From assembly GCF_026626335.1 (NCBI RefSeq), contig NZ_JAPNTZ010000017.1, forward strand, positions 1 to 64,000: a stretch of 64,000 nucleotides of DNA, read 5' to 3'. The notes below the pieces were generated by a model. That model had not been told where the DNA came from. It did not search any database and saw nothing but the letters and a program-made list of their open reading frames with translations. Within the stretch, counting starts at the first letter, position 1; each line of letters opens with the position of its first letter. The DNA is from Paractinoplanes pyxinae (lineage in GTDB: Bacteria > Actinomycetota > Actinomycetes > Mycobacteriales > Micromonosporaceae). A program made the translations under genes and the position numbers. This document shows, in pieces, positions 36,069 through 44,354 of the stretch.

Positions 36069-37369
36069 GCCACCGATTCTTTCACGGCACCGGTTTCGGG
36101 CTCCGGCAGCTTGTGCGGCAGCGTGCGCACGTCACGGCTCAGCAACATGAAGATCACGGCCAGTGTCATCAGCACGGTGGCGCCGATGAGCGTCGTCCGC
36201 ACACCCACCACGTGCGAGAACGGACCCACGGCCATCTCGCCGATCGGGATGGCGACGAAAGAGCCGACCATGTCGTACGAGTAGACGCGGGCCAGCTTGT
36301 CGGCCGGGATGTGCTCCTGCATCGTCGTCTCCCAGGCGATGCCGAACTGCTCGACCATCAGACCCGCCACCAGCGCGCCGCCGATGAGCAGCCACAGGTG
36401 CGGATAGACGCCCAGGATCAGCACCGGGATCGACATGAACAGGGTGCTGAACACGCCGAAGAGCAGCATCCGCCGCATCCGCAGGCGGATCGCCAGCAGC
36501 GCGCCCACGATCATGCCGAGGGTCTCGGCGGCCAGCACCAGACCCCACGCGCGGCGCCCGATCGTCTCGTCGGCGACCACCGGCCCCAGCACGAACAGCG
36601 AACCGCTCCAGGCCGCGTTGAGCACGCAGAACCCGGCCACCACGACCCACAGCCAGGTGCGCGAGCGAAATTCGGACCAGCCCGTACGCAGGTCGGCGAA
36701 GATGTTGGGCCGGGACGGCTCGACGGCCGGCTCGCCCGGGGTCTGCTCGTCGCCGATCACTCCGGGGGCGGGCTCGGCCTTCGCCGGCGGCGGCACCCGC
36801 AGGAACGCGAAGAGCAGGGCGCTGACCAGGAAGGTGGCCGAGTCGACGGCGATGCCCCAGCCCGGGTTGGTCGCGGCGACGACCACGCCGGCCAGCGGCG
36901 CGCCCAGCACGGCGGCGGTGTTGAGGGCCACTCGGTTGAGCCCGTTGGCCTGCTGACGGATCTCGGCCGGGACGATCTGCGGCAGGATCGACGAGGTGGC
37001 GGGCAGGGCGAGCGCGCCCACCATGCCGTTCAGCGCGGAGATCACGATGAGCACCGGGATGGTGGCCGTGCCGGTGAGCACCAGGGTGGCGACGACTGCC
37101 TGGGTCAGGAAGGCGGCCAGGCTGGCCCCGACCATCAGCAGATGCTTGGGCAGGCGGTCGGCCAGCACCCCGCCGAAGAGCAGGAAGACGACGTTGACCA
37201 GCGTGCGGGCGCCGACCACGAGGCCCAGGTCGGTGGCCGAGCCGGTCAGGTCGAGCACGGCGAAGGCGAGCGCGATCGGCGCGAACGAATTGCCCAGCGC
37301 GTTGATCGTGCGGCCGCCGATGAGCAGGCGGAAGGCGGGGATGCGCAGCGGCGCGAGGGCGGTGCTCAT
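36065..37369 (-). CDS. MFS transporter (efflux type)
   Basis: 434 aa, twelve hydrophobic segments with a cytoplasmic loop of ~45 residues after helix 6 (PPPAKAEPAPGVIGDEQTPGEP). Text such as LVVGARTLVNVVFLLFGGVLADRLPKH places it with MFS_3/enterobactin-exporter-like drug efflux proteins. ATG 37369 shares a base with the upstream ArsR stop (TGATG), so the ArsR-like repressor is its probable regulator. Its stop overlaps purB. Substrate unknown. Confidence 0.9.
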   Translation of the reverse strand: MSTALAPLRIPAFRLLIGGRTINALGNSFAPIALAFAVLDLTGSATDLGLVVGARTLVNVVFLLFGGVLADRLPKHLLMVGASLAAFLTQAVVATLVLTGTATIPVLIVISALNGMVGALALPATSSILPQIVPAEIRQQANGLNRVALNTAAVLGAPLAGVVVAATNPGWGIAVDSATFLVSALLFAFLRVPPPAKAEPAPGVIGDEQTPGEPAVEPSRPNIFADLRTGWSEFRSRTWLWVVVAGFCVLNAAWSGSLFVLGPVVADETIGRRAWGLVLAAETLGMIVGALLAIRLRMRRMLLFGVFSTLFMSIPVLILGVYPHLWLLIGGALVAGLMVEQFGIAWETTMQEHIPADKLARVYSYDMVGSFVAIPIGEMAVGPFSHVVGVRTTLIGATVLMTLAVIFMLLSRDVRTLPHKLPEPETGAVKESVA

Positions 37370-37884
37370 CAGGACTCCATCTCGAACATCGCGACGGTGG
37401 TGCTGGTGCGGATGGTGCCGGCGGTACGCGGGGGCTGAGCCTCGTCGTGCAATTCGGCGACGAGCGCCATGAACCGCCGGCGCAGGTCGAGCCATTTCTC
37501 CGGATCGATCCAGAACTCGCCGTCACCCAGCAGGATCTTCGACTCGAACTGACCGGAGGCGGTGCGCCGAATCAGTTCGTGACCGAGCGCAGCGAACAGC
37601 GCCCGCTTCTGCTCGGGAGTCTCGGACTGGCGATCTTGCGCGCGATCGTAGCGGTAGCGCTTGGCGACGCCACCACGAATTTTCTCCTCGCCGGCGACGA
37701 CGATCATCCCGGCCGAGTGCAGGTGGCGAAGGTGATAACTGGCGTTGGCATGGGTGAGCCCGAGTTCCCGGGCCACCTCGGCCGCGGTCATCGGGGCGGC
37801 GGTGAGCAGCGACATGATCCGTAGGCGGACGGGATGGGCCGTAGCGCGCATCGCGGCCTTCTCGCTCGCATCTCCCAAAGACAT
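37369..37884 (-). CDS. ArsR-family (HTH_20) transcriptional regulator
   Basis: 171 aa from ATG 37884 (MSLGDASEKAAM). Winged helix at residues ~15-75: AHPVRLRIMSLLTAAPMTAAEVARELGLTHANASYHLRHL, then KRYRYDR. No metal-binding CVC motif, so it more likely senses another ligand or acts through partner binding. Coupled to the MFS gene by a TGATG overlap and divergent from the SCP2 gene; the 130-bp gap should hold its operator. Confidence 0.9.
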   Translation of the reverse strand: MSLGDASEKAAMRATAHPVRLRIMSLLTAAPMTAAEVARELGLTHANASYHLRHLHSAGMIVVAGEEKIRGGVAKRYRYDRAQDRQSETPEQKRALFAALGHELIRRTASGQFESKILLGDGEFWIDPEKWLDLRRRFMALVAELHDEAQPPRTAGTIRTSTTVAMFEMES

Positions 37885-38014
37885 GTTGGGGAGTCTAGGA
37901 CGCGGCGGGGCGACTGTCCAACGATTGTTTGGGAGTGGCACACTGCACGGGACGGCGGCTCAGCCGCTAAAGTTACCGACGAGTAGGTCGACTCAGCCTG
38001 AAAGGTCTTCACCG

Positions 38015-38467
38015 ATGACTGATTTCAACCCGGACTCGCTCGCCGCCATCGGGCCGAAGGAGTTCGCGCAGCTCGTCAAGGCGACGCCGGATGCGAAGCT
38101 GGCCGAGGTGATGGCCGGTGACTCGCGGGCCAAGATCCTCGACGAGGTCTTCAACCGCATGCCCACCCTGTTCCGCCCCGAGAAGGCCGGCAACACCACC
38201 GCGGTCATCCACTGGATCATCACCGGTGGCGCCGGCGGCGCGAGCGACACCTACGAGACGGTGATCGAGAACGGCGCCTGCACGGTCACCAACCAGCCGG
38301 TGCGCGAGCCCAAGCTGGCCATGACCATGGACCCGGTCACGTTCCTCAAGGTCGTCTCGGGCGACGGCAACCCGATGATGATGTTCATGACCGGCAAGAT
38401 CAAGGCCAAGGGCGACCTCGGCCTGGCCGCCAACGTGGCCAAGCTGTTCGACATCCCGAAGGCCTGA
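38015..38467 (+). CDS. SCP2 sterol-binding domain protein
   Basis: 150 aa. The C-terminal two thirds matches SCP2: AVIHWIITGGAGGASDTYETVIENG, AMTMDPVTFLKVVSGDGNPMMMFMTGKIKAKGDLGLAANVAKLF. Such proteins bind lipids or CoA esters in a hydrophobic cavity. ATG 38015. Convergent with purD, 12 bp apart. Specific role unknown. Confidence 0.92.
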   Translation: MTDFNPDSLAAIGPKEFAQLVKATPDAKLAEVMAGDSRAKILDEVFNRMPTLFRPEKAGNTTAVIHWIITGGAGGASDTYETVIENGACTVTNQPVREPKLAMTMDPVTFLKVVSGDGNPMMMFMTGKIKAKGDLGLAANVAKLFDIPKA

Positions 38468-38479
38468 CCTCGCCGGGCC

Positions 38480-39721
38480 TCAGAGCTTGATGCGGCCCTC
38501 GACGGCGCCCAGCGCGATGTCCGTGCGGAACTGGGCGCCGTCGAGGCGCACGCCGTCGACCAGGGCGTAAGCCGCGTCGCGGGCTGCGGCCAGGTCGGGG
38601 CCGGTGGCGGTTACGCTGAGCACGCGGCCGCCGGCGGAGATCAGGGCGCCGTCGTCGCGGCGGGCGGTGCCGGCGTGGATCACTCCGGGCACCTCGGCGC
38701 CCTCGATCACGTCGCCCGTACGCGGGGTGCCGGGGTAGTTCTGGCTGGCCACGACCACCGTGATGGCCGCGCCGTCGCGCCAGCGCAGTGGCGGCAGCTG
38801 GGCCAGCGTGCCGGTGGCGGCCGCGTTGAGCAGACCGGCCAGCGGCGTCTCGAGCAGGGCCAGCACCACCTGGGTCTCGGGGTCGCCGAAGCGCGCGTTG
38901 AACTCGATGACCTTGGGGCCGTCAGGGGTCAGGGCCAGCCCGACGTAGAGCAGCCCGGCGAACGGGGTGCCGCGGCGGCGCATCTCGGCCAGCGTCGGCT
39001 CCACCGTCTCGGCCAGCACGCGCGGCACCAGATCGTCCGGCGCCCAGGCGAGCGGGGCGTACGCGCCCATGCCACCCGTGTTGGGCCCCTCGTCGCCGTC
39101 GGCCAGCCGCTTGAAGTCCTGGGCCGGCATCAGCGGAACAGCCGCCGTGCCGTCGGTCACCACGAACAGCGAGACCTCGGGGCCGGGCAGGAACTCCTCG
39201 ATCACGACCTTGCCGCAGTCGGCCGCGTGCTGCTCGGCGGCCGCGCGGTCGTCGGTCACCACCACGCCCTTGCCGGCCGCGAGACCGTCGTTCTTCACCA
39301 CGTACGGGGCGCCGAAGTCGTCGAGCGCTCGGCCCACCTCGTCCGGCGTCGTGCAGGCGTACGACCGGGCCGTCGGCACACCCGCGGCCGCCATCACCTC
39401 GTTGGCGAACGCCTTCGAGCCCTCGAGCTGAGCCGCCGCGGCGCTCGGCCCGAAGCAGGCGATGCCCTTGGCCCGTACGGCATCGGCCACCCCAGCCACC
39501 AGCGGCGCCTCCGGCCCGACGACGACCAGGTCGGCCGCCAGCTCGACGGCCAGCGCGGCCACCGCGGCCGGATCGGTCGCCTTCACCTCGTGCAGCTCGG
39601 CCACCTGGGCGATGCCCGGGTTGCCGGGAGCGGCGGCGAGGAAGTCGACGGAGGGGTCGGCGGCGAGGCCGACGGCGAGGGCGTGCTCGCGCCCGCCGGA
39701 ACCGATCAGAAGTACGCGCAC
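38480..39721 (-). CDS. purD: phosphoribosylamine-glycine ligase (GAR synthetase)
   Basis: 413 aa ATP-grasp enzyme joining phosphoribosylamine and glycine, the second purine step. N-terminal VLLIGSGGREHALA, ATP-grasp text VVKNDGLAAGKGVVV and EEFLPGPEVSLF, then FNARFGDPETQVVL with metal ligands. GTG 39721. Divergent from purA across 118 bp, which must carry both promoters. Confidence 0.97.
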   Translation of the reverse strand: MRVLLIGSGGREHALAVGLAADPSVDFLAAAPGNPGIAQVAELHEVKATDPAAVAALAVELAADLVVVGPEAPLVAGVADAVRAKGIACFGPSAAAAQLEGSKAFANEVMAAAGVPTARSYACTTPDEVGRALDDFGAPYVVKNDGLAAGKGVVVTDDRAAAEQHAADCGKVVIEEFLPGPEVSLFVVTDGTAAVPLMPAQDFKRLADGDEGPNTGGMGAYAPLAWAPDDLVPRVLAETVEPTLAEMRRRGTPFAGLLYVGLALTPDGPKVIEFNARFGDPETQVVLALLETPLAGLLNAAATGTLAQLPPLRWRDGAAITVVVASQNYPGTPRTGDVIEGAEVPGVIHAGTARRDDGALISAGGRVLSVTATGPDLAAARDAAYALVDGVRLDGAQFRTDIALGAVEGRIKL

Positions 39722-39839
39722 GACGGGCGATCCTACCGGCGAGCCGCTTCCCCACGTCGCACACCAGGGCAGTCGCGTAAACTTCGGCAGTACCCGGACC
39801 TCTGCCGAGTACGACCTGTTCGACGGAAGGCTCACGCAC

Positions 39840-41132
39840 GTGCCGGTGATCGTGTTGGTCGGCGCCCAATGGGGCGACGAGGGCAAGGGCAAGGCCACTG
39901 ACCTGCTGGGCGACCGGCTCGACTACGTGGTGAAGTTCAACGGCGGCAACAACGCCGGTCACACGGTGGTGATCGAGGGCGAGAAATACGCCCTCCACCT
40001 GCTGCCGAGCGGCATTCTCTCGCCCGGCGTCGTGCCGGTGATCGGCAACGGCGTGGTGATCGACCTCAACGTGCTGTTCCAAGAGATCGACGGGCTCGAG
40101 TCGCGCGGCATCGACACGTCACGGCTGCGGATCAGCGCGAACGCGCACGTCATCCCCTCGTACAACCGGTCGCTCGACAAGGTCAGCGAGCGGTACCTGG
40201 GCGCGCGGCGGATCGGCACCACCGGTCGCGGCATCGGCCCGACCTACGCCGACAAGATGAACCGCGTCGGCGTCCGCATCCAGGACCTCTTCGACGAGTC
40301 GATCCTGCGGCAGAAGGTCGAGGCGGCCCTCTCCTTCAAGAACCAGATCCTCGCGAAGATCTACAACCGCCAGGCCGTGAAGCCCGACGACGTCGTCAAC
40401 GAGCTTCTGTCGTACGTGGAACGTCTGCGCCCCTACGTCGGTGACACCGCCCTCGAACTGTCCGAGGCGCTGGACGCCGGCAAGGTCGTGCTGTGCGAGG
40501 CCGGCCAGGCCACCCTGCTCGACGTCGACCACGGCACCTACCCGTTCGTGACCAGCTCGAACGCGACGGCCGGGGGCGCCTGCACCGGTTCCGGCATCCC
40601 GCCCACCCGCATCGACCGGGTGGTCGCCGTGCTCAAGGCGTTCACCTCCCGCGTCGGCGAGGGCCCGTTCCCGACCGAGCTGCACGACAAGTTCGGCGAC
40701 CACCTGCGCGAGGTCGGTCAGGAGTACGGCACCACGACCGGCCGCCCGCGCCGGATCGGCTGGCTCGACCTGGTCATGGCCCGCTACGCCCAGCGGATCA
40801 ACGGCGTCACCGACTTCGTTCTCACCAAACTCGATAATTACGACGACCTGGACGAGATTCCCGTCTGTGTCGCGTACGAGGTGAACGGCGTCCGCCACGA
40901 CGAGATGCCGATCAGCCAGTCCGACTTCCACCACGCGGTCCCGATCTACGAGACGATGCCGGGCTGGAAGCAGAGCATCATGGGCGCCCGCTCGTTCGAC
41001 GATCTGCCCAAAGAGGCGCAGGATTTCGTCGTCTTCGTCGAGGAGCGCATCCGCGCCCGCATCTCGGTGGTCGGCGTCGGCCCCGCGCGCGACCAGGTCA
41101 TCGAGCGCCACTCGGTCCTGAGCGGAGCCTGA
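39840..41132 (+). CDS. purA: adenylosuccinate synthetase
   Basis: 430 aa, the normal length. GTP-dependent formation of adenylosuccinate from IMP and Asp. Signatures: VGAQWGDEGKGKATDLL with catalytic Asp, FNGGNNAGHTVV with catalytic His, TTGRGIGPTYADK and GTYPFVTSSN. GTG 39840. The next gene begins one base after its stop, so it is probably co-transcribed. Confidence 0.97.
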   Translation: MPVIVLVGAQWGDEGKGKATDLLGDRLDYVVKFNGGNNAGHTVVIEGEKYALHLLPSGILSPGVVPVIGNGVVIDLNVLFQEIDGLESRGIDTSRLRISANAHVIPSYNRSLDKVSERYLGARRIGTTGRGIGPTYADKMNRVGVRIQDLFDESILRQKVEAALSFKNQILAKIYNRQAVKPDDVVNELLSYVERLRPYVGDTALELSEALDAGKVVLCEAGQATLLDVDHGTYPFVTSSNATAGGACTGSGIPPTRIDRVVAVLKAFTSRVGEGPFPTELHDKFGDHLREVGQEYGTTTGRPRRIGWLDLVMARYAQRINGVTDFVLTKLDNYDDLDEIPVCVAYEVNGVRHDEMPISQSDFHHAVPIYETMPGWKQSIMGARSFDDLPKEAQDFVVFVEERIRARISVVGVGPARDQVIERHSVLSGA

Positions 41133-41133
41133 C

Positions 41134-42093
41134 ATGTACGACGTGGTCCTGCTCAGCCTGGCCGAGGGTCAGGGTTCCGGCGGGGGCGCGTGCGGCGCCG
41201 AGTGCGGTGGCTGCGCGCCGGCCACCGCCTGCGCGCCGCGGGTTCCGGTGCTGCGCTGTGCCGACGCGCTCACCGCGGCCGGCGCCCGGGTCGAGACGAT
41301 CACCGCGGCCTCCGATCAAGAGATCGACGAGGTGCTGTCCCGGCTCGACGGCCCGGCTCGCGCCGACGGTCTGAACTGGCCCGACCCGGACAGCAAGACC
41401 AGGCTGGTGGTGGCCTCGGCGACCGACGGCCAGTTGCGCGCCGTCGTGCGCCGGCTGGTCCGGCGGTACGCTCCCCCGCCCAGCAAACGACCGGGTGACC
41501 TGCCGACCGGCCGCACCGTGCCCGACCTGCCGCCGCTGGCGATCCTGCCCCTCGACGCGGGCAGCACCACCGACCTGGCCGCTCAGCTGGGTCTGCCGCG
41601 CACCCCCGAGCAGGTGGCCGCGGCCGTCCTGGGCGGCCCGGTGCGGCGTCTCGACCTGCTGCGCAACGACGGCGGTTCGGTCACCGTGGACGGCGCCCTG
41701 GTCGGCGGCATGGACGACGACGGGCGCGCGGTGCCCTGGCGGGGCCGGGTCGAGGTCGACGACGCGGTGCTCTCGGACGGCGAGGACCCGATCCTGGCCT
41801 GCGCGATCGGCAACAGCGCCGGGTACGCCGAGTTCGCCGGCCTGCGGATGCTGGCCGAGGGCGACGCGGTGGACGGTCAGGTCGAGGTGGCGGTGGCCGT
41901 CCCGACGATCGTCAAGCAACGTTTCCGGGGCACCAAGATGCGCGTCGAGGTGCGCCGGGCCCGGGGTCGCGCGGTCTCGGTGCTGCCCCGCGACGGCGAG
42001 ATCCAGTTCCTCGACGACGGGGTCGGCGGCGCGATGAGCCGCAAGCGTTCATGGTGGACCGAGGCCGGGGCCTGGGCGGTCTACGCGAGCTGA
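41134..42093 (+). CDS. degenerate diacylglycerol-kinase-like protein with Cys cluster
   Basis: 319 aa. The fold order follows the DAG/lipid-kinase catalytic family: LVVASATDGQ sits where GGDGT is expected, and LAILPLDAGSTTDLAAQL where PLGTGNDFAR is expected, so the nucleotide loop is altered and activity is doubtful. Residues 20-42 hold C20, C24, C27, C33 and C42 in a Gly/Ala-rich context (CGAECGGCAPATAC), possibly a metal site. The later beta-sandwich part (GNSAGYAEFAGLRML) is better kept. Tightly behind purA and 50 bp before the MinD-like ATPase. Family assignment is by pattern only. Confidence 0.65.
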   Translation: MYDVVLLSLAEGQGSGGGACGAECGGCAPATACAPRVPVLRCADALTAAGARVETITAASDQEIDEVLSRLDGPARADGLNWPDPDSKTRLVVASATDGQLRAVVRRLVRRYAPPPSKRPGDLPTGRTVPDLPPLAILPLDAGSTTDLAAQLGLPRTPEQVAAAVLGGPVRRLDLLRNDGGSVTVDGALVGGMDDDGRAVPWRGRVEVDDAVLSDGEDPILACAIGNSAGYAEFAGLRMLAEGDAVDGQVEVAVAVPTIVKQRFRGTKMRVEVRRARGRAVSVLPRDGEIQFLDDGVGGAMSRKRSWWTEAGAWAVYAS

Positions 42094-42143
42094 CCTACTG
42101 TGTGAACCAGGAGTAAGGACAGCATCCGGGGAGGGTTGCATCC

Positions 42144-43853
42144 GTGGCATCGGTGGAGGACGAGGACGCTGACCGCGTCTACGTCCCGGGCTCGTCCAAC
42201 AACCCCGCACCGCCCGATCGTGATGTCGAACCGTTCTGGGCGGCGGACGAGTTGGAAGCGCCGGTGCACGGCCGGCCCGTGCCGCACGAGGCGCCGCCGC
42301 CGGTGCCGCTTCCGTCGCCGCCGAACGGGGCGCCCGGGGTCTACCGGCCGGGTGAGCGCATCCCGGTGCCGCCGCCGGCCGCCGTGCCGGTGCCGCCGCC
42401 CGCAAACATCCAGGTGCCGGCTCCGCGCCCGGCGCCGCCGCCCACTCAGGCCTGGCCCAACCTCGAACCGCCGGCACCCGCTCCGGAAGCACCGCCTCCG
42501 GCCGTACCCGTCTCCGGCGACGATGAGTCCGGTGTGCACGGTTCACCGGATTCACCGTGGTCGCAGCCTCCACAGCGGCCGGCGCCCGCGCCCGATCTTC
42601 AGCCGCCCGCACCCCCGAGGGCGGCCGCCTCCGCCTCGGTTCCGGTCGCTCCCCCGCAGCCGTCGCCGGTGAGCCCGGCCGATGCCGGGGACCCGGCCAA
42701 CGGCGCGATCTACCGCCCCGCCACCCCGCCTCCGCCCGTCCAGGGCCCACCCCCCGTACCCCCGCAAGCGCAGCCACCAGCCGCGCCGCCGGCCGTGCCG
42801 CGGCAGATGCCCGGGCCGTACCCGCCCAGCATCGACCCGCGGGCCATGCAGCATCCGCAGCCTCCGGCGCCGGCCCAGCCCTCGACCGACCCGTTCCAGG
42901 ATCTGCCCTGGGTCTCCGACGGCACGCCCACCGCCGAAGAGTTCGCCCGCCGCCGCATGGCCAAGCCGGCCGACCCGGTGGCCACCCAGGGCGCCCGGGC
43001 GATGCTCCGCAAGGGCACGATGGGCCTGGTCAAGCTGGCTCCGGGTAAGCGCGAGCAAGAGTACAAACAGGACGTCGAGATGGTCCGCCGCAACTTCGGC
43101 GGGCTGCGCCAGGTCACCGTGGTCAACCCCAAGGGCGGCGCCGGCAAGACGGTGGCCGTGCTGCTGCTGGCCATGACCTTCGGGCAGAAGCGCGGCGGGT
43201 ACGTGCTGGCCTGGGACAACAACGAGACCCAGGGCACCCTCGGCATGCGGGCCCAGCAGGACTTCCACGCCCGCACGGTGCGCGACATGATGCGCGACCT
43301 GCATCTGTTCCGCGGCTCGCACGGGCGGGTGGGCGACCTGTCGCAATACGTGCGGGCCCAGGGCGAGGGCATGTTCGACGTGCTCGCCTCGGACGAGTCG
43401 GCCACCGCGGGCGAGATGCTGACGGCCGACGCGTTCGGCGAGATCCGCGAGATCGTGAGCCGGTTCTACAAGCTGATCTTCGTGGACACCGGCAACAACG
43501 TACGAGCGCAGAATTGGCAGGCGGCCATGGACGCCACCGACCAACTGGTGATCACCATGTCGGCCCGTAACGACTCGGCCGAGACGGCGGCCCGGATGCT
43601 CGACCACCTCGAGCAGAGCGGGCGCCAGCGGCTCGTCCGGCAGGCCATCAGCGTGGTGTCGATGCCGCCGACCCGCAAGGACATCGACCTGCCGGCCATC
43701 CAGCGGCACTTCGCGGCGCGGACGCGGGCGGTGCTGCTCGCCCCGTACGAAAAGTTGATCGACTCGGGTGAGCCGATCCGCTACGGCCACCTCTCCAGCA
43801 ACACGAAGGACGCGTGGCTGAAGATCGCGGCGGCCGTAGCGGAGGGTCTGTAG
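42144..43853 (+). CDS. MinD/ParA-like ATPase with long Pro-rich N-terminus
   Basis: 569 aa from GTG 42144. Residues ~1-260 are Pro/Ala-rich, disordered text. The C-terminal ~250 residues are a deviant Walker A ATPase: VVNPKGGAGKTVAVLLLAMT near residue 330, LAWDNNETQGTLGM, LIFVDTGNN and DATDQLVITMSARNDSAETA. Architecture resembles EspI/MinD-like proteins of type VII secretion clusters rather than a chromosome ParA; no parB or parS is near and no ESX genes are in the window. Probably membrane- or protein-positioning; role not determined. Confidence 0.85.
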   Translation: MASVEDEDADRVYVPGSSNNPAPPDRDVEPFWAADELEAPVHGRPVPHEAPPPVPLPSPPNGAPGVYRPGERIPVPPPAAVPVPPPANIQVPAPRPAPPPTQAWPNLEPPAPAPEAPPPAVPVSGDDESGVHGSPDSPWSQPPQRPAPAPDLQPPAPPRAAASASVPVAPPQPSPVSPADAGDPANGAIYRPATPPPPVQGPPPVPPQAQPPAAPPAVPRQMPGPYPPSIDPRAMQHPQPPAPAQPSTDPFQDLPWVSDGTPTAEEFARRRMAKPADPVATQGARAMLRKGTMGLVKLAPGKREQEYKQDVEMVRRNFGGLRQVTVVNPKGGAGKTVAVLLLAMTFGQKRGGYVLAWDNNETQGTLGMRAQQDFHARTVRDMMRDLHLFRGSHGRVGDLSQYVRAQGEGMFDVLASDESATAGEMLTADAFGEIREIVSRFYKLIFVDTGNNVRAQNWQAAMDATDQLVITMSARNDSAETAARMLDHLEQSGRQRLVRQAISVVSMPPTRKDIDLPAIQRHFAARTRAVLLAPYEKLIDSGEPIRYGHLSSNTKDAWLKIAAAVAEGL

Positions 43854-43857
43854 GTAG

Positions 43858-44280
43858 TCAGCTCAGGGCGTCGGCGGCAGCGGGGTCGCTGTCGCGCAGG
43901 AACTGGGCACAGCGGGCAGCCTCGTCGGCCTCGCCGATCTCGGCCGCCGCCTGCGACAGCGAGTAGAGGCAGCGCAGGAAGCCCTGGTTGGGCCCGTGCG
44001 ACCAGGGAATCGGGCCGTGTCCCTTCCAGCCGTTGCGGCGCAGGGCGTCGAGGCCGCGGTGGTAGCCGGTGCGGGCGAAGGCGTACGCGGTGACCGGGTC
44101 GCCGGCGTCGAGCGCCCCGGCCGCGAGGGCGGCCCAGGCGGCGCTGTACGTCGGGTGGTCCGCGGCAACGGTCTTGAGGGCCTCGGTGGTGCCCGCCGCG
44201 GTCGCCTCGGCGAGTGCCTTGTCGGCCTCGGCGTCGGCGGGCAGCAGGGTGGCCGGAGGCTCGGGGAGCAGGTTCTGCAT
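43858..44280 (-). CDS. DUF3151 protein
   Basis: 140 aa helical, TPR-like protein: NLLPEPPATLLP at the start and GYHRGLDALRRNGWKGHGPIPWSHGPNQGFLRCL in the middle, the DUF3151 hallmark. Commonly close to the fructose-bisphosphate aldolase gene in actinobacteria, as here. ATG 44280 with AAGG upstream; TTG 44292 would add four residues. Function unknown. Confidence 0.92.
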   Translation of the reverse strand: MQNLLPEPPATLLPADAEADKALAEATAAGTTEALKTVAADHPTYSAAWAALAAGALDAGDPVTAYAFARTGYHRGLDALRRNGWKGHGPIPWSHGPNQGFLRCLYSLSQAAAEIGEADEAARCAQFLRDSDPAAADALS

Positions 44281-44354
44281 GACCTTATTCAACCGGGCCG
44301 GTCCCGATGCATTCCGACCGACTCCGCGTTTTGCACGATCGCTACCCTACGGTC

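Noticed and set aside
42144..43853. Plasmid or chromosome partition locus
   Set aside because: No parB-like gene or parS site; ATPase is closer to MinD/EspI type.
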